Source: PALSA-1444 sp964291045
Lineage (GTDB): Bacteria; Chlamydiota; Chlamydiia; Chlamydiales; Rhabdochlamydiaceae
Direction of reading: 5' to 3'
Assembly (NCBI RefSeq): GCF_964291045.1
Contig: NZ_OZ197277.1
Span: forward strand, 1,178,001-1,242,000
DNA: 64,000 bases
This document shows, piece after piece, positions 1 through 8,574 of the stretch (its first letter is position 1; every line of letters starts with the position of its first letter). A model generated the notes under the pieces. It was not told the DNA's origin. It ran no database searches and saw only the letters and a list, made by a program, of their open reading frames with translations. Made by a program: the position numbers and the translations under genes.

Positions 1-496
1 TCGCAATCTTTAAATGCTGCTCATGATAAACAACCGCTTGACGGTAGTCTCCTAACTCCTCATAGACAAGTCCCAAATTGCAATAAGCCCTCTCTTCCCC
101 TGCTTGATTTTTTAGCTCTAGCGAGATCTTGAGTTCATTCTCATAATATTTGATGTTTTGGTTATAAACTCCTAAACTCGTATCACTACCTATCAAATTG
201 CTAGATACCCTCTTATCTCTTAATCGAAGAGCTTCTTCCTCCGATATAAGCTTCAATTGATTGCCAATTTTATAAAGATAGGGCTTAGCTTGAATATTTT
301 GAAACATCTCGTGAATCATTCCTTCATATTCCCTGACTTTATTCCCTAATGTAAAGAGCGTTTGAATCTTTGCAATCCCTTCTGGGGTTTGATCAGAAAA
401 AAAATAAAGCCGAGTTTTAGCTTTAGAGGTTTGAGGAGAAGGGATAGCAATTTTAGTGAGTCCTGCATTGCTTAAAATTTTTGAAGAATTTTCCAT
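1..496 (-). CDS. TPR-CHAT family protein, N-terminal part (cut by window edge)
   Basis: The first 165 codons of a minus-strand gene are visible; the rest lies left of the window. The start MENSSKILSNAGLTKIAIPS closely matches the N-terminus of the four complete TPR-CHAT proteins in this window (for example MSISSNILTTAGLTKIQIPS), and the shared block 'DQTPEGIAKIQ' follows. After about residue 100 the 40-residue TPR pattern begins (EERAYCNLGLVYEELGDYRQA). A GAGGT ribosome-binding site lies just before the ATG. By homology the missing part should hold more TPRs and a C-terminal CHAT peptidase domain, but this is not visible. The protein would be the fifth paralogue here. Confidence 0.85.
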   Translation of the reverse strand, partial: MENSSKILSNAGLTKIAIPSPQTSKAKTRLYFFSDQTPEGIAKIQTLFTLGNKVREYEGMIHEMFQNIQAKPYLYKIGNQLKLISEEEALRLRDKRVSSNLIGSDTSLGVYNQNIKYYENELKISLELKNQAGEERAYCNLGLVYEELGDYRQAVVYHEQHLKIA

Positions 497-1000
497 TTAT
501 AACCTCATAAGTTTTTTATAAAAAATCCACTATGAAATATAAGATTATATTTGATCAATACTCTCCTTTAAAAATTCTCCTTTTTAAAGAAAATCAATAA
601 GGCTGTTTAAGCAAGATTATTTTATCCACCAAACTTGAAACCGCTAACTGTGAGCAAGCTCCATAAAATAGGAAAATAGCAATTTCTCCCGAAAAGATGA
701 CTATCATTCTCTTTCCCCCCAGGAACTTTCGCCCTATTTTTTATAAAAATTTCTTTAATGATCATGCCTGATTTTACCTCCGCTATTTTCCCTTCCGCAA
801 ACACTCATTTTTAATCTTCTACTCACGGCTCTTTTCCATCTAGACAGTATCATAGGGATTTTAAGAAAAAGCCCTTCACATTTTCAGCTCCCTTGTTTAT
901 TCAAAAATCTATGTAGCGGCATTTTTCTTACCTTGGGCATCTCCTCTTTGAGGGAAAATTTTGATCGCAAAAAGGACCCCATTTCAGCTACCATACATGC
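497..1000. other. Intergenic region, no gene supported
   Basis: About 500 bases lie between the divergent TPR-CHAT gene and the OsmC-like gene. A 60-codon minus-strand reading frame (622-804) has no recognisable motif and no clear ribosome-binding site. The AT-rich stretch 510-600 probably holds the promoter of the left gene. No RNA gene or repeat was seen. Confidence 0.5.
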
Positions 1001-1414
1001 ATGGAAAAAATCTTCATTGATTACGAAGGCAATCTTAGATCACGCCTTACACAAACCTCTCATGACACAGTCCTATATATCGATGCCCCTAAAGAAAATG
1101 GTGGCCTTGGAGCCTCCTTTTCTCCCACAGATCTTTTGGCTGCCGCGTTAGCTAGCTGCATTGTGACTGTGATCACTCTTGCTGCAAAAAGATACGGCGT
1201 TGAAATTGTAAAGCTTAAAGCTACCATTGAAAAAACAATGACATCTATTCCTCAGAGAAGAATTGCATCGCTTACATTTCATCTCTACTGTGAAGATATT
1301 TTAGAAGAGTCCCTCATTCAAATTCTTGAGAAAGCCGCTCACACGTGTCCTGTTCATAACTCTCTTCACAAAGATATTGAGCAGCACTTGACATTTCATT
1401 GGAAAAGATCATGA
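1001..1414 (+). CDS. OsmC-like peroxiredoxin family protein
   Basis: A 137-residue protein with the OsmC/Ohr fold pattern: an N-terminal beta region, 'FSPTDLLAAALASCIVTV' carrying the first conserved Cys (in ASC), and 'AAHTCPVHNSL' carrying the second Cys. In this family the two cysteines reduce organic hydroperoxides, so a cytoplasmic antioxidant role is likely; the exact substrate cannot be read from sequence. Length is normal for the family. Its stop codon overlaps the ATG of the next gene (ATGA at 1411-1414), so the two are probably co-transcribed. No strong ribosome-binding site is seen before the ATG. Confidence 0.85.
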   Translation: MEKIFIDYEGNLRSRLTQTSHDTVLYIDAPKENGGLGASFSPTDLLAAALASCIVTVITLAAKRYGVEIVKLKATIEKTMTSIPQRRIASLTFHLYCEDILEESLIQILEKAAHTCPVHNSLHKDIEQHLTFHWKRS

Positions 1415-2424
1415 AATTTCAATCAGCTAGTAGCTTTGAAAAGCATTTAGAGGCGTCTTCTCTAGGCTCTCTTTCTTCCCTGTTTCTTCTTGTTTCTACT
1501 TGCCCTTATGAAAAAAAGCTGTGGAGCCGTCTCATCATTCAAGCGTTTACAAAAAAAGACCCTACGCTCCATGTTACCTCTTTTCACGCTCCTACAACAC
1601 CGCTCTCTACTCTTTTAGAGGAAATTCAAACCCCTAATCTATGGAACGCCCTTAAAATCATCTTGATCCAAGATATTGATCAGATGAAGCCTTCCTTTTC
1701 TTATGACAGCCTTAAACCTTTTCTCTCGCAGCAAATCGTACTCATCTTTACAGCTAGCTCCTCAAAAGGGCTCCTGCAATGGTATCAGCAAGAGAAAAAA
1801 GAAATGGTCGTCCTTGATACAAGTGAAGAAAAACCTTGGGATAAAGAGAAAAGAGTTCACGAGTGGATTGCTTTAGAACTTAAAAAAATAGGAAAAACGC
1901 TCTCTTCTGAAGGGATTTCCTTTCTCATCCAGCTTTTAGGGACAGATACCGCAACCCTTGATCAAGAGCTAAAAAAAATCACGGCCTATGTGGGTGATCA
2001 CACCTTGATCAAAATAGAAGATATTAAGGCAATTGTTTCAAGTAAAGACCTCTCCACAGGGTGGACACTTGCTGAAGAGCTGGTGTGGCAAAAACCAATT
2101 TCCCTAAAAAGTAAAGTGAAAGATACAAGCTTTATTTTTCCCTTTTTAGGACAGGTGAGATATCAACTTCAGACGGGGTTAAGGCTCACAGAGCTTTTAT
2201 CAAGCTCTATTCCTCAATCCCAAATTAAAGACTATTTCCCCTCCATTCGCCCTTTTCAACTAGATAAATTGATCCCGCTTGCACTCAAAAAAAACCGTGC
2301 CTTTTTTCTTAAAGGAATCCTAGAGCTTTATAAGATGGAAGTGCTTCTTAAAACAACATCTCTTCCCCTTGAGAGCTGCTTTGATTATTTTCAGGCTGCG
2401 CTGTATGAGAAAATAGCGCCTTAA
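1411..2424 (+). CDS. holA: DNA polymerase III subunit delta
   Basis: A 337-residue protein resembling clamp-loader subunit delta, which opens the sliding clamp during replication. Visible features are an N-terminal AAA+-like region with hydrophobic strands (LKIILIQDIDQM, QQIVLIFTAS), 'GTDTATLDQELKKITAYVGD', which matches the delta-family signature LGxDxxxLxxELxKL, and a helical C-terminal collar with 'FPFLGQVRYQLQTGLRL'. Delta normally lacks the Walker A motif, and none is seen. A TTG 12 bases upstream is also in frame, but the ATG at 1411 overlaps the preceding stop and follows a purine-rich GGAAAAG, so it was chosen. The family is divergent, so the call rests on overall pattern. Confidence 0.8.
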   Translation: MKFQSASSFEKHLEASSLGSLSSLFLLVSTCPYEKKLWSRLIIQAFTKKDPTLHVTSFHAPTTPLSTLLEEIQTPNLWNALKIILIQDIDQMKPSFSYDSLKPFLSQQIVLIFTASSSKGLLQWYQQEKKEMVVLDTSEEKPWDKEKRVHEWIALELKKIGKTLSSEGISFLIQLLGTDTATLDQELKKITAYVGDHTLIKIEDIKAIVSSKDLSTGWTLAEELVWQKPISLKSKVKDTSFIFPFLGQVRYQLQTGLRLTELLSSSIPQSQIKDYFPSIRPFQLDKLIPLALKKNRAFFLKGILELYKMEVLLKTTSLPLESCFDYFQAALYEKIAP

Positions 2425-2471
2425 ATAAGGTGAATTTTTGGCTAGAGCCTGTTTAGATTGAAAGAGAAAAG

Positions 2472-2508
2472 AAGAAGCATCAGGAAACTCATTTCCTGAT
2501 GCTTCTTT
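2472..2508. terminator. Bidirectional terminator hairpin between holA and the DUF378 gene
   Basis: A 16-bp stem pairs 2472-2487 with 2492-2507 (AAGAAGCATCAGGAAA and its complement) around a CTCA loop. It lies between two convergent genes and ends in a short T run, so it could serve both. Confidence 0.8.
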
Positions 2509-2534
2509 AAGTAAGGGTTAAAAAACTTTAAAGA

Positions 2535-2906
2535 CTACTTGCAACTTTTGATGTTGTTTTTGTCGCTTTTGCATTTGCCATCTTTGCAATGACTAGATTC
2601 TGTGGAGCATTTTGCATCAGAGCAGCAGCCACATCCTGTTGTACAACCACATGTTGTGCAGCAGCAAGAGCCTGTTGAACATCTTGCATCAGAGCAACAG
2701 TCGCAAAGCGCTCTGATTTTGCCTAAACGGCCAAGACCCCATAAACCAGCAAGTCCTACAGCTCCGTAGATGATTCTTGCACATGTTGTTGTGTTGCCAT
2801 TTGCTAACCACGCAACGAGGTCAAATTGGAAAAATCCCCAGAGTCCCCAGTTAAGAGCTCCAACTACAATTAAAATCATTGATAAGATGCTGATCATTTT
2901 TTTCAT
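2535..2906 (-). CDS. DUF378 small membrane protein with Cys-rich tail
   Basis: A 123-residue protein. The first ~70 residues match the DUF378 pattern: 'MILIVVGALNWGLWGFFQFD' followed by a second hydrophobic segment, 'IIYGAVGLAGLWGL'. DUF378 proteins are small two-helix inner-membrane proteins of unknown function. The tail (residues ~75-123) is unusual: about 20 cysteines in motifs such as CDCCSDARC and CGCTTGCGCCSDAKC, suggesting a metal-binding, metallothionein-like segment. The start was moved to 2906 because GGAGG lies 7 bases upstream; the longer in-frame extension has no such site. The gene is divergent from gatC. Confidence 0.75.
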   Translation of the reverse strand: MKKMISILSMILIVVGALNWGLWGFFQFDLVAWLANGNTTTCARIIYGAVGLAGLWGLGRLGKIRALCDCCSDARCSTGSCCCTTCGCTTGCGCCSDAKCSTESSHCKDGKCKSDKNNIKSCK

Positions 2907-3015
2907 ATTACCTCCAAATGTCGTCCTTTCTATCAATATAAATAAATTCAATATAGTTGTCATTCCATTTTTTCTTTTCAATTTTTCTTCTAACTTTTAC
3001 AATACGCTCTAACCT

Positions 3016-3303
3016 ATGAATGAATCTGAATTTAATAAATTGAACCATCTCTGCCGAATTTCTCTGACAGACAGTGAAAAAGAGCAGTTTCTGACAAGTA
3101 TTGACCATATCTTAAGTTACATTGAGCAACTTAATGGGGTTGACACTCAAGGTGTCTCTCCTTGCTTTACCATTCATGAACATTTAGAGAGTCCGTTACG
3201 AGAAGATGTTCCTGAAGAGCCCCTATCTCGCGATCTTTTCTTAAAAAACGTCCCAGCTCATGTGGGTGGAATCGTAAGAGTTCCTCCTATTCTTAAATCT
3301 TAG
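3016..3303 (+). CDS. gatC: Asp/Glu-tRNA amidotransferase subunit C
   Basis: A 95-residue protein with the GatC pattern: 'LCRISLTDSEKEQFLTSIDHILSYIEQLN' near the N-terminus, then 'SPLREDVPEEPLSRDLFLKNVP'. GatC wraps around GatA and stabilises the GatCAB complex, which converts Glu-tRNA-Gln and Asp-tRNA-Asn to the correct amidated forms. The gene is followed after 8 bases by gatA, so the three genes form one operon. Length is normal. Confidence 0.93.
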   Translation: MNESEFNKLNHLCRISLTDSEKEQFLTSIDHILSYIEQLNGVDTQGVSPCFTIHEHLESPLREDVPEEPLSRDLFLKNVPAHVGGIVRVPPILKS

Positions 3304-3311
3304 GAAATACT

Positions 3312-4763
3312 ATGCACCACCTTTTTGCTCATCAACTCCATGAACTTTTTTTAAAAAAAGAACTTTCAGCTAAAGAAATCACGCAGAAGACTTTTGACCG
3401 TATTGTAGCATGTGACGCCTCTTTAGGAGCGTTTCTCTCGCTCCGTCTTGATGAAGCTCTTGTACATGCCTCAAAGCTCGATCACAAGCTGATGCATAAT
3501 GAACCCATTGGAAAGCTAGCTGGTATCCCGATTGCTCTTAAAGATAACATCCACCTCTTTAACGAAAAGACAAGCTGCGGCTCTCTCATGTTAGCAAATT
3601 ACACAGCTGTATTTAACGCAACTGTCACCTCCTTGATTGAACAAGAGGGAGGCCTCATCATTGGAAAAACCAATATGGATGAGTTTGCGATGGGTTCTTC
3701 TACAGAGCACTCAGCGTTTAAAAAAACAAAAAATCCGTGGAATCTTCACCACACACCTGGCGGATCTTCTGGGGGGTCAGCAGCAGCTGTGGCTGCAAGA
3801 CTGTGTCCTTTAGCGCTGGGAAGTGATACAGGAGGATCGATTCGGCAACCAGCTGCTTTTTGCGGAACAGTGGGGTTTAAACCGTCTTATGGAAGAGTGT
3901 CTAGGTACGGACTTGTCGCTTTTGGATCGTCTTTAGATCAAATTGGACCTCTTGCTAATTGTGTGAAAGATGCAGCGCTTCTTTATGATGTGATTGCAAA
4001 ACCTTGCCGCTATGACGCCACATCTCTTCCTCACACCTCTTCTTCTGCATTAGAGGCAATCCAATCTCCTCCTTGCACATTTAAAATCGGAGTGCCTTGG
4101 GATTTCTTACAAGGTCTTCCTCCTGAAACCTTTGCAAATTTTCAAGCTTCCTTAGAGATTTTCAAAAATCAAGGGTGTCAAATTGTCGATATCAGCCTGG
4201 ATGTCCTTAAATACTCCATTGCTGTGTATTACATTTTAGCAACAGCTGAAGCGTCGACAAACTTAGCCAGATTTGACGGGGTCCGTTATGGCCATAGGTC
4301 TTTAGAAGATAGCTCTTTAGAAGATATGGTAGAAAACTCAAGAGAAGAGGGATTTGGATCTGAGGTGAAAAGAAGGATTCTTTTAGGAACCTATGTCCTC
4401 TCTTCAGGATATAAAGATGCTTACTATCAAAAGGCGCAAAAAGTTCGGACCCTCATCATAGAGCAATATAAAAAAGCGTTTGAGATGTGTGATATGATTG
4501 CAACGCCAACTGCACCAACGACAGCTTTTGCAATGGGTCAAATGCAAGACCCTCTTCAAATGTATCTTCAAGATATCTATACAGTCCCTGTCAATCTTGC
4601 CGGGCTTCCTGCCATTTCAATCCCTTCTGGATTTTGCTCAAAAGGGCTCCCGTTTGGATTACAACTGGTTAGCTCTTTTTTAAATGACGCTATGCTCTTT
4701 AAATGCGCAGCGCAGTTTGAAAAAAGCTGTCAAACATCTCCTTCTCACCCCCCGCTTTTTTAA
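3312..4763 (+). CDS. gatA: Asp/Glu-tRNA amidotransferase subunit A
   Basis: A 483-residue amidase-signature enzyme that releases ammonia from Gln or Asn for the GatB kinase/transamidase. The Ser-cisSer-Lys triad can be placed: K77 in IALKDN, S152 in the Gly/Ser-rich HHTPGGSSGGSAAAV, and the nucleophile S176 in GSDTGGSIRQPAAFCG. Length and motif spacing are normal. It lies 8 bases after gatC and 10 bases before gatB. No anomaly is seen. Confidence 0.97.
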   Translation: MHHLFAHQLHELFLKKELSAKEITQKTFDRIVACDASLGAFLSLRLDEALVHASKLDHKLMHNEPIGKLAGIPIALKDNIHLFNEKTSCGSLMLANYTAVFNATVTSLIEQEGGLIIGKTNMDEFAMGSSTEHSAFKKTKNPWNLHHTPGGSSGGSAAAVAARLCPLALGSDTGGSIRQPAAFCGTVGFKPSYGRVSRYGLVAFGSSLDQIGPLANCVKDAALLYDVIAKPCRYDATSLPHTSSSALEAIQSPPCTFKIGVPWDFLQGLPPETFANFQASLEIFKNQGCQIVDISLDVLKYSIAVYYILATAEASTNLARFDGVRYGHRSLEDSSLEDMVENSREEGFGSEVKRRILLGTYVLSSGYKDAYYQKAQKVRTLIIEQYKKAFEMCDMIATPTAPTTAFAMGQMQDPLQMYLQDIYTVPVNLAGLPAISIPSGFCSKGLPFGLQLVSSFLNDAMLFKCAAQFEKSCQTSPSHPPLF

Positions 4764-4773
4764 GGATACTCTT

Positions 4774-6228
4774 ATGCATACAGTTGATACATCCCTTTGG
4801 GAAACCGTTATTGGGCTTGAGATCCATGTCCAGCTTAACACAAAGACAAAGATGTTTGGATCAGAGCCTTACCTCTTTGGATCAGAACCCAACACAGATA
4901 TTGGAGTGATCTCAACAGGGCAACCTGGAACGCTTCCTGTTGTGAATAAAGAGGCTGTGAAAAAAGCGATTCAATTTGGTCTAGCGGTGGGGGCCAAGAT
5001 TGCCCCTATTAGCCGGTTTGATAGAAAGTCTTACTTCTACCCAGATACTCCTAAAAACTATCAAATTACGCAATTTGATTATCCTATTGTTCTAGGAGGC
5101 TCTATCACAGCAGATGTGAATAATATCCCTAAAACATTTTTGATTGATAGAGCGCACCTGGAAGAAGATGCGGGTATGTTAAAACACTTCACCACGTTTT
5201 CAGGGATTGATTTTAATAGAGCAGGCGTTCCCCTTCTGGAAATCGTCTCAGCCCCTTGCATGACATCTCCTCAAGAAGCGGTCTCTTATGCAATGGCCAT
5301 TAAAGCCATTATGGAATACTTAGACGCCTCAGACTGTAATATGGAAGAGGGATCTTTTAGGATGGATGCCAACATCTCTGTCAGGCTTAAAGGAGAAAAG
5401 GCTCTTCGTAATAAAATTGAGATTAAAAACATGAACTCCTTTTCTCATATGGAAACGGCTCTGCATTCTGAGATCTTAAGACAAATTCAATTTTATACAG
5501 CAACTCCTGATCAAGAAATTCAAAGAGGCACCTACCGCTTTGACCCGGATAAAAAAGAGGTCATTTTAATGCGGATGAAAGAGCAAGCAGAAGACTACAG
5601 ATACTTCCCAGAAGCCGATATCCCCCCGATTACCCCCTCTCATGAGTGGATCTCGCAAATTCAACAAGAGCTCCCTGAGCTTCCTAGAGAGCGGCACTTT
5701 AGATATACCCATGATTTAGAGCTCCCCTCTCAAGCTGTCACCCTCCTTGTGAATGAAAAAAAGCTCTCCGACTATTTTGAAGCGGCAAGAAAAACATGTC
5801 TGAACAATAAGTCTTTAGCGAATTGGCTCACCATCGAATTTCCAGGAAGATTGAAAGAGCTAGGAAAAAACCTTTGGACCTTTGGGATTAAACCTGAGCA
5901 TATCACAGAACTTGTCAATATGATTGAACAAGGGATCATTAACGGCAAAATTGCTAAGAGTGTCGCAGATGATATGGTAAAATACCCTGACATCTTGCCC
6001 TCTTTGATTGTGAAAAATAATCCCGACTACCAGCCCATTCAAAACTTAAACGAGATTGAAGCGCTCATTACCCAAGTGATAGAGGAAAATCCAGAAGCCA
6101 TTACCGATTACAAAGCAGGGAAAAATAAAGCGTTTGCCTTTTTGATTGGACAGATCATGAAACTCTCAAGAGGAAAAGCGTCTCCTGAGATGGTTAATCA
6201 AATTCTTCTCAAAAAATTATCCCCTTAA
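4774..6228 (+). CDS. gatB: Asp/Glu-tRNA amidotransferase subunit B
   Basis: A 484-residue protein with the GatB hallmarks 'IGLEIHVQLNTKTKMF' near the N-terminus, 'YFYPDTPKNYQITQFDYPI' and 'DANISVRLKG'. It ends in a YqeY-like tRNA-binding tail (ITDYKAGKNKAFAFLIGQIM). It activates the tRNA-bound Glu/Asp carboxylate with ATP and completes amidation. An in-frame upstream extension begins inside gatA; the ATG at 4774, preceded by AAGGATA and starting MHTVDTSLWETVIG, is the better start. It is the last gene of the operon, followed by a strong hairpin. Confidence 0.97.
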   Translation: MHTVDTSLWETVIGLEIHVQLNTKTKMFGSEPYLFGSEPNTDIGVISTGQPGTLPVVNKEAVKKAIQFGLAVGAKIAPISRFDRKSYFYPDTPKNYQITQFDYPIVLGGSITADVNNIPKTFLIDRAHLEEDAGMLKHFTTFSGIDFNRAGVPLLEIVSAPCMTSPQEAVSYAMAIKAIMEYLDASDCNMEEGSFRMDANISVRLKGEKALRNKIEIKNMNSFSHMETALHSEILRQIQFYTATPDQEIQRGTYRFDPDKKEVILMRMKEQAEDYRYFPEADIPPITPSHEWISQIQQELPELPRERHFRYTHDLELPSQAVTLLVNEKKLSDYFEAARKTCLNNKSLANWLTIEFPGRLKELGKNLWTFGIKPEHITELVNMIEQGIINGKIAKSVADDMVKYPDILPSLIVKNNPDYQPIQNLNEIEALITQVIEENPEAITDYKAGKNKAFAFLIGQIMKLSRGKASPEMVNQILLKKLSP

Positions 6229-6236
6229 CACTCAAA

Positions 6237-6268
6237 GAAGCCTCTATTTCTCTAGAGGCTTCTTTTTT
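6237..6268. terminator. Terminator after gatB
   Basis: A perfect 10-bp stem (GAAGCCTCTA, 6237-6246, with 6253-6262) and a 6-base loop are followed by six T. The end of the convergent gene at 6268 touches it, so it probably acts for both strands. Confidence 0.92.
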
Positions 6269-7674
6269 CATGAAGAAGGGCGTAATACCCCTTCTTGTTT
6301 TTGTTCTAAATTCTCCCTTCTTTTCTTCATTAACCACACCTCACGGACATTTAAAAGAAGCCATCCTGATGTTAAAATAAGTCCTCCAATACAAGGAAGC
6401 GCCCCTCCTGATAAAATGGTGAGCGCTAATAAACCGCCAATTGATACAGCACTTAACACTCCAGAGAATAGAATAAATAGAGGATCGTAAGGTGACACCT
6501 CTTTTGATTTCAGTCTCTCTTGCAGTGCCTTTCCATCTTCAAGTGTAATCGAAATGAGCCCAACAGCTGCCCATATGATGAAGACAATAGCTAGCCCTAT
6601 TCCACTTGTCATACAAGCTGTAATCAATGTGACTGCAAGCCCTACTGTAGGTAAGATAACCCTTAAAAATAGGGTAAGAGGAACTTTTACAGAGATCAAA
6701 TCTTGAAAGTTTTTAATCTCTTTTTTCTTGAGCGCATCTACGGCTTGATCTCCTAGCTGAATTCTCCACTTCTTTTCACACTTTTCTCTCACATGCTCTA
6801 ACACAAGATGCTCTCCTAACCTCAGTAAATTCCCTTCCTTAGTCAGCTTGAGGGGGCTTTTTCCCACAATCTGATCAATAAAATGCGGGTTATCATCAAG
6901 AAAAAGAAGAAAGGGATCTTTTCCCTCATATTTTTTTTGAAGAAGAGCTCTATTTTGCTTCATCCACTGATTCCCTTGATGAATAGCCAAAGTTTGATAA
7001 TCCTCTTCTTTTAAGTTAATATTTTTAACCTCTTCTTTTAAATAGGCTACGATCAGAAGTTCAGGGTTTGATGAAAAGATGAGCTCTTCTCTCATCTTTC
7101 TCCCTTGAATCCACTGAAAGAGCTGCTTTCCTTCTTCCACCATTTTAAACAGGTAATAAAAAGAAAATAAGACACTTCCTGCAAGAGAAAATACCGTAGT
7201 TGCTAAAGAAAGCGAAGAGCTTAAGGAAACCACTGTATGACGTGCAGTTTGAATCATATCTTGGACAGCGCTAATCCCCCGGCTAGGGGCTAACATGAAT
7301 GATGCAGCTGCTAAAAACCCATTTTGTAGGAGCTGGATTTTTGAGAGAAGAGAGCTCTCCTTATCTCCTAAAAGCTCATAGTGACGTATGCACTCTTTAG
7401 CCTCTACCATACTTGCTATCCCCATACCAATGTAGGATAAACTCGTCAGCCCTATAAACCCGCTCCCAGAGAGCTTAGTGAGAGGACTTGCTGCTTGGAT
7501 ACTTGACATCACTCCTCGGTAGGTTTGAGAGAGATCTGCAATAGCATGCTCTTTATCCGATGAAGGAATGAGAGGAGAGAGATACGTGAACTTCTGTTTT
7601 TCTTCTTCAAACACTCTTCTTTCCATCTGATGAAAAGGATCAAAAGAAAGAGGTGCTGCGCTCCAGTGTGTCAT
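6268..7674 (-). CDS. Multi-hydrophobic membrane protein, unknown, possible Inc-like effector
   Basis: A 468-residue protein with no family I recognise. Hydrophobic stretches are seen at about residues 70-90, 112-130, 148-176, then two closely paired segments at 331-378 (LTLFLRVILPTVGLAVTL; GLAIVFIIWAAVGLISI) and 398-445. Paired helices with a short loop resemble chlamydial inclusion-membrane (Inc) proteins, but this is a pattern argument only. The middle (180-330) is charged and soluble. The C-terminus is rich in Lys, Arg and Glu. The gene starts 15 bases after the end of the 7690-8448 gene on the same strand, so the two likely form an operon. Confidence 0.7.
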   Translation of the reverse strand: MTHWSAAPLSFDPFHQMERRVFEEEKQKFTYLSPLIPSSDKEHAIADLSQTYRGVMSSIQAASPLTKLSGSGFIGLTSLSYIGMGIASMVEAKECIRHYELLGDKESSLLSKIQLLQNGFLAAASFMLAPSRGISAVQDMIQTARHTVVSLSSSLSLATTVFSLAGSVLFSFYYLFKMVEEGKQLFQWIQGRKMREELIFSSNPELLIVAYLKEEVKNINLKEEDYQTLAIHQGNQWMKQNRALLQKKYEGKDPFLLFLDDNPHFIDQIVGKSPLKLTKEGNLLRLGEHLVLEHVREKCEKKWRIQLGDQAVDALKKKEIKNFQDLISVKVPLTLFLRVILPTVGLAVTLITACMTSGIGLAIVFIIWAAVGLISITLEDGKALQERLKSKEVSPYDPLFILFSGVLSAVSIGGLLALTILSGGALPCIGGLILTSGWLLLNVREVWLMKKRRENLEQKQEGVLRPSS

Positions 7675-7689
7675 AAAACCTTTTCCTTA

Positions 7690-8448
7690 TTACTTACTGG
7701 TGGTTTTTTGAGAACTGCTTGAAGACGCTTCATCCTGGATATTATGTTGTGATTGCTTACCTTGAGAAGTGTTTTGACGCTTTTCCTTTTCAATACTTTC
7801 TTTAAGCTGTTCTTCTAAAGCTACGCATTTATCCCAAAACTCATCAAGGTCCTCAAAATTTTTGATAATTAACTGATTCCCTTCAACTAACCTTGAAAAA
7901 TCAGGAAGCATTTTAAATACTTTGGCCTGCATCGAAGTGAGCTCTATTTTTTCCTGGGTAGTTGTTTTTCCAAGCTTATTTCTCACTTGACGTAGTAGAG
8001 TAAACCTATCTTGCAGCGTGATATCAGAGATATCTACAAATTCAACCTGAGACTCCACATGCTTTGCATGATGAGGGTTAATGGTTAAGTAGATGAGCTT
8101 ATTCCACAACTCTTCTGTTTTTAATGTTGTATGAGAATAGAGCATAGTAGGATGAGTTACATGAGAAAAACTGACACCTCCTGCAGAGAGTTTTTCTAAT
8201 TGCGGACCGTTATGAGAGCTCTGCATTTTACTCTCAGGTGTATTCATCAACACCTTTTGAATGATTTGGCAACATTTCTCTTTAGCTTGCTCTAAATCAG
8301 CTGTTTGTAAAGAAGAGCCTCCTATCTTTTCTCCCGGATGAAGAATCGCTAGATAGTTACGCCCTTGAAAACTCACCTCTCCTAAGATAATAGGAGAAGC
8401 CGCCTGTGTGGCAGCTGTCCCTAACCCTGATTGAGTGATTACTCCCAT
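7690..8448 (-). CDS. Lineage-specific protein, unknown, possibly secreted
   Basis: A 252-residue soluble protein of no recognised family. The N-terminus is Gly/Ala/Ser/Thr-rich (MGVITQSGLGTAATQAAS), the middle is mixed alpha/beta, and the last ~40 residues are a predicted helix (LEEQLKESIEKEKRQ) followed by a Ser/Gln-rich tail (DEASSSSSQKTTSK). Low-complexity ends are common in chlamydial T3SS substrates, but no domain proves it. The start was set to 8448 because GGGGGG at 8453-8458 is a plausible ribosome-binding site; an upstream ATG at 8466 lacks one. It is the first gene of a likely two-gene unit with 6268-7674. Confidence 0.7.
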   Translation of the reverse strand: MGVITQSGLGTAATQAASPIILGEVSFQGRNYLAILHPGEKIGGSSLQTADLEQAKEKCCQIIQKVLMNTPESKMQSSHNGPQLEKLSAGGVSFSHVTHPTMLYSHTTLKTEELWNKLIYLTINPHHAKHVESQVEFVDISDITLQDRFTLLRQVRNKLGKTTTQEKIELTSMQAKVFKMLPDFSRLVEGNQLIIKNFEDLDEFWDKCVALEEQLKESIEKEKRQNTSQGKQSQHNIQDEASSSSSQKTTSK

Positions 8449-8574
8449 AATTCCCCCCATATGCATAATGGTTTAAAATAACATCGCCTTGAGCCCTGAA
8501 GTTTTGTTTTCCTTAATTGCACCATTTTTCCTTAATCAGTTATGATATGTAGCCTTACAATATGAGTGATCAAT

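Noticed and set aside
622..804. 60-codon minus-strand frame
   Set aside because: No motif, no ribosome-binding site and no conserved neighbour; short frames of this size are expected by chance in 500 bases of AT-rich DNA.
933..1151. 72-codon plus-strand frame overlapping the OsmC-like gene
   Set aside because: It lies in another frame over a clearly recognisable protein and has no family signature.
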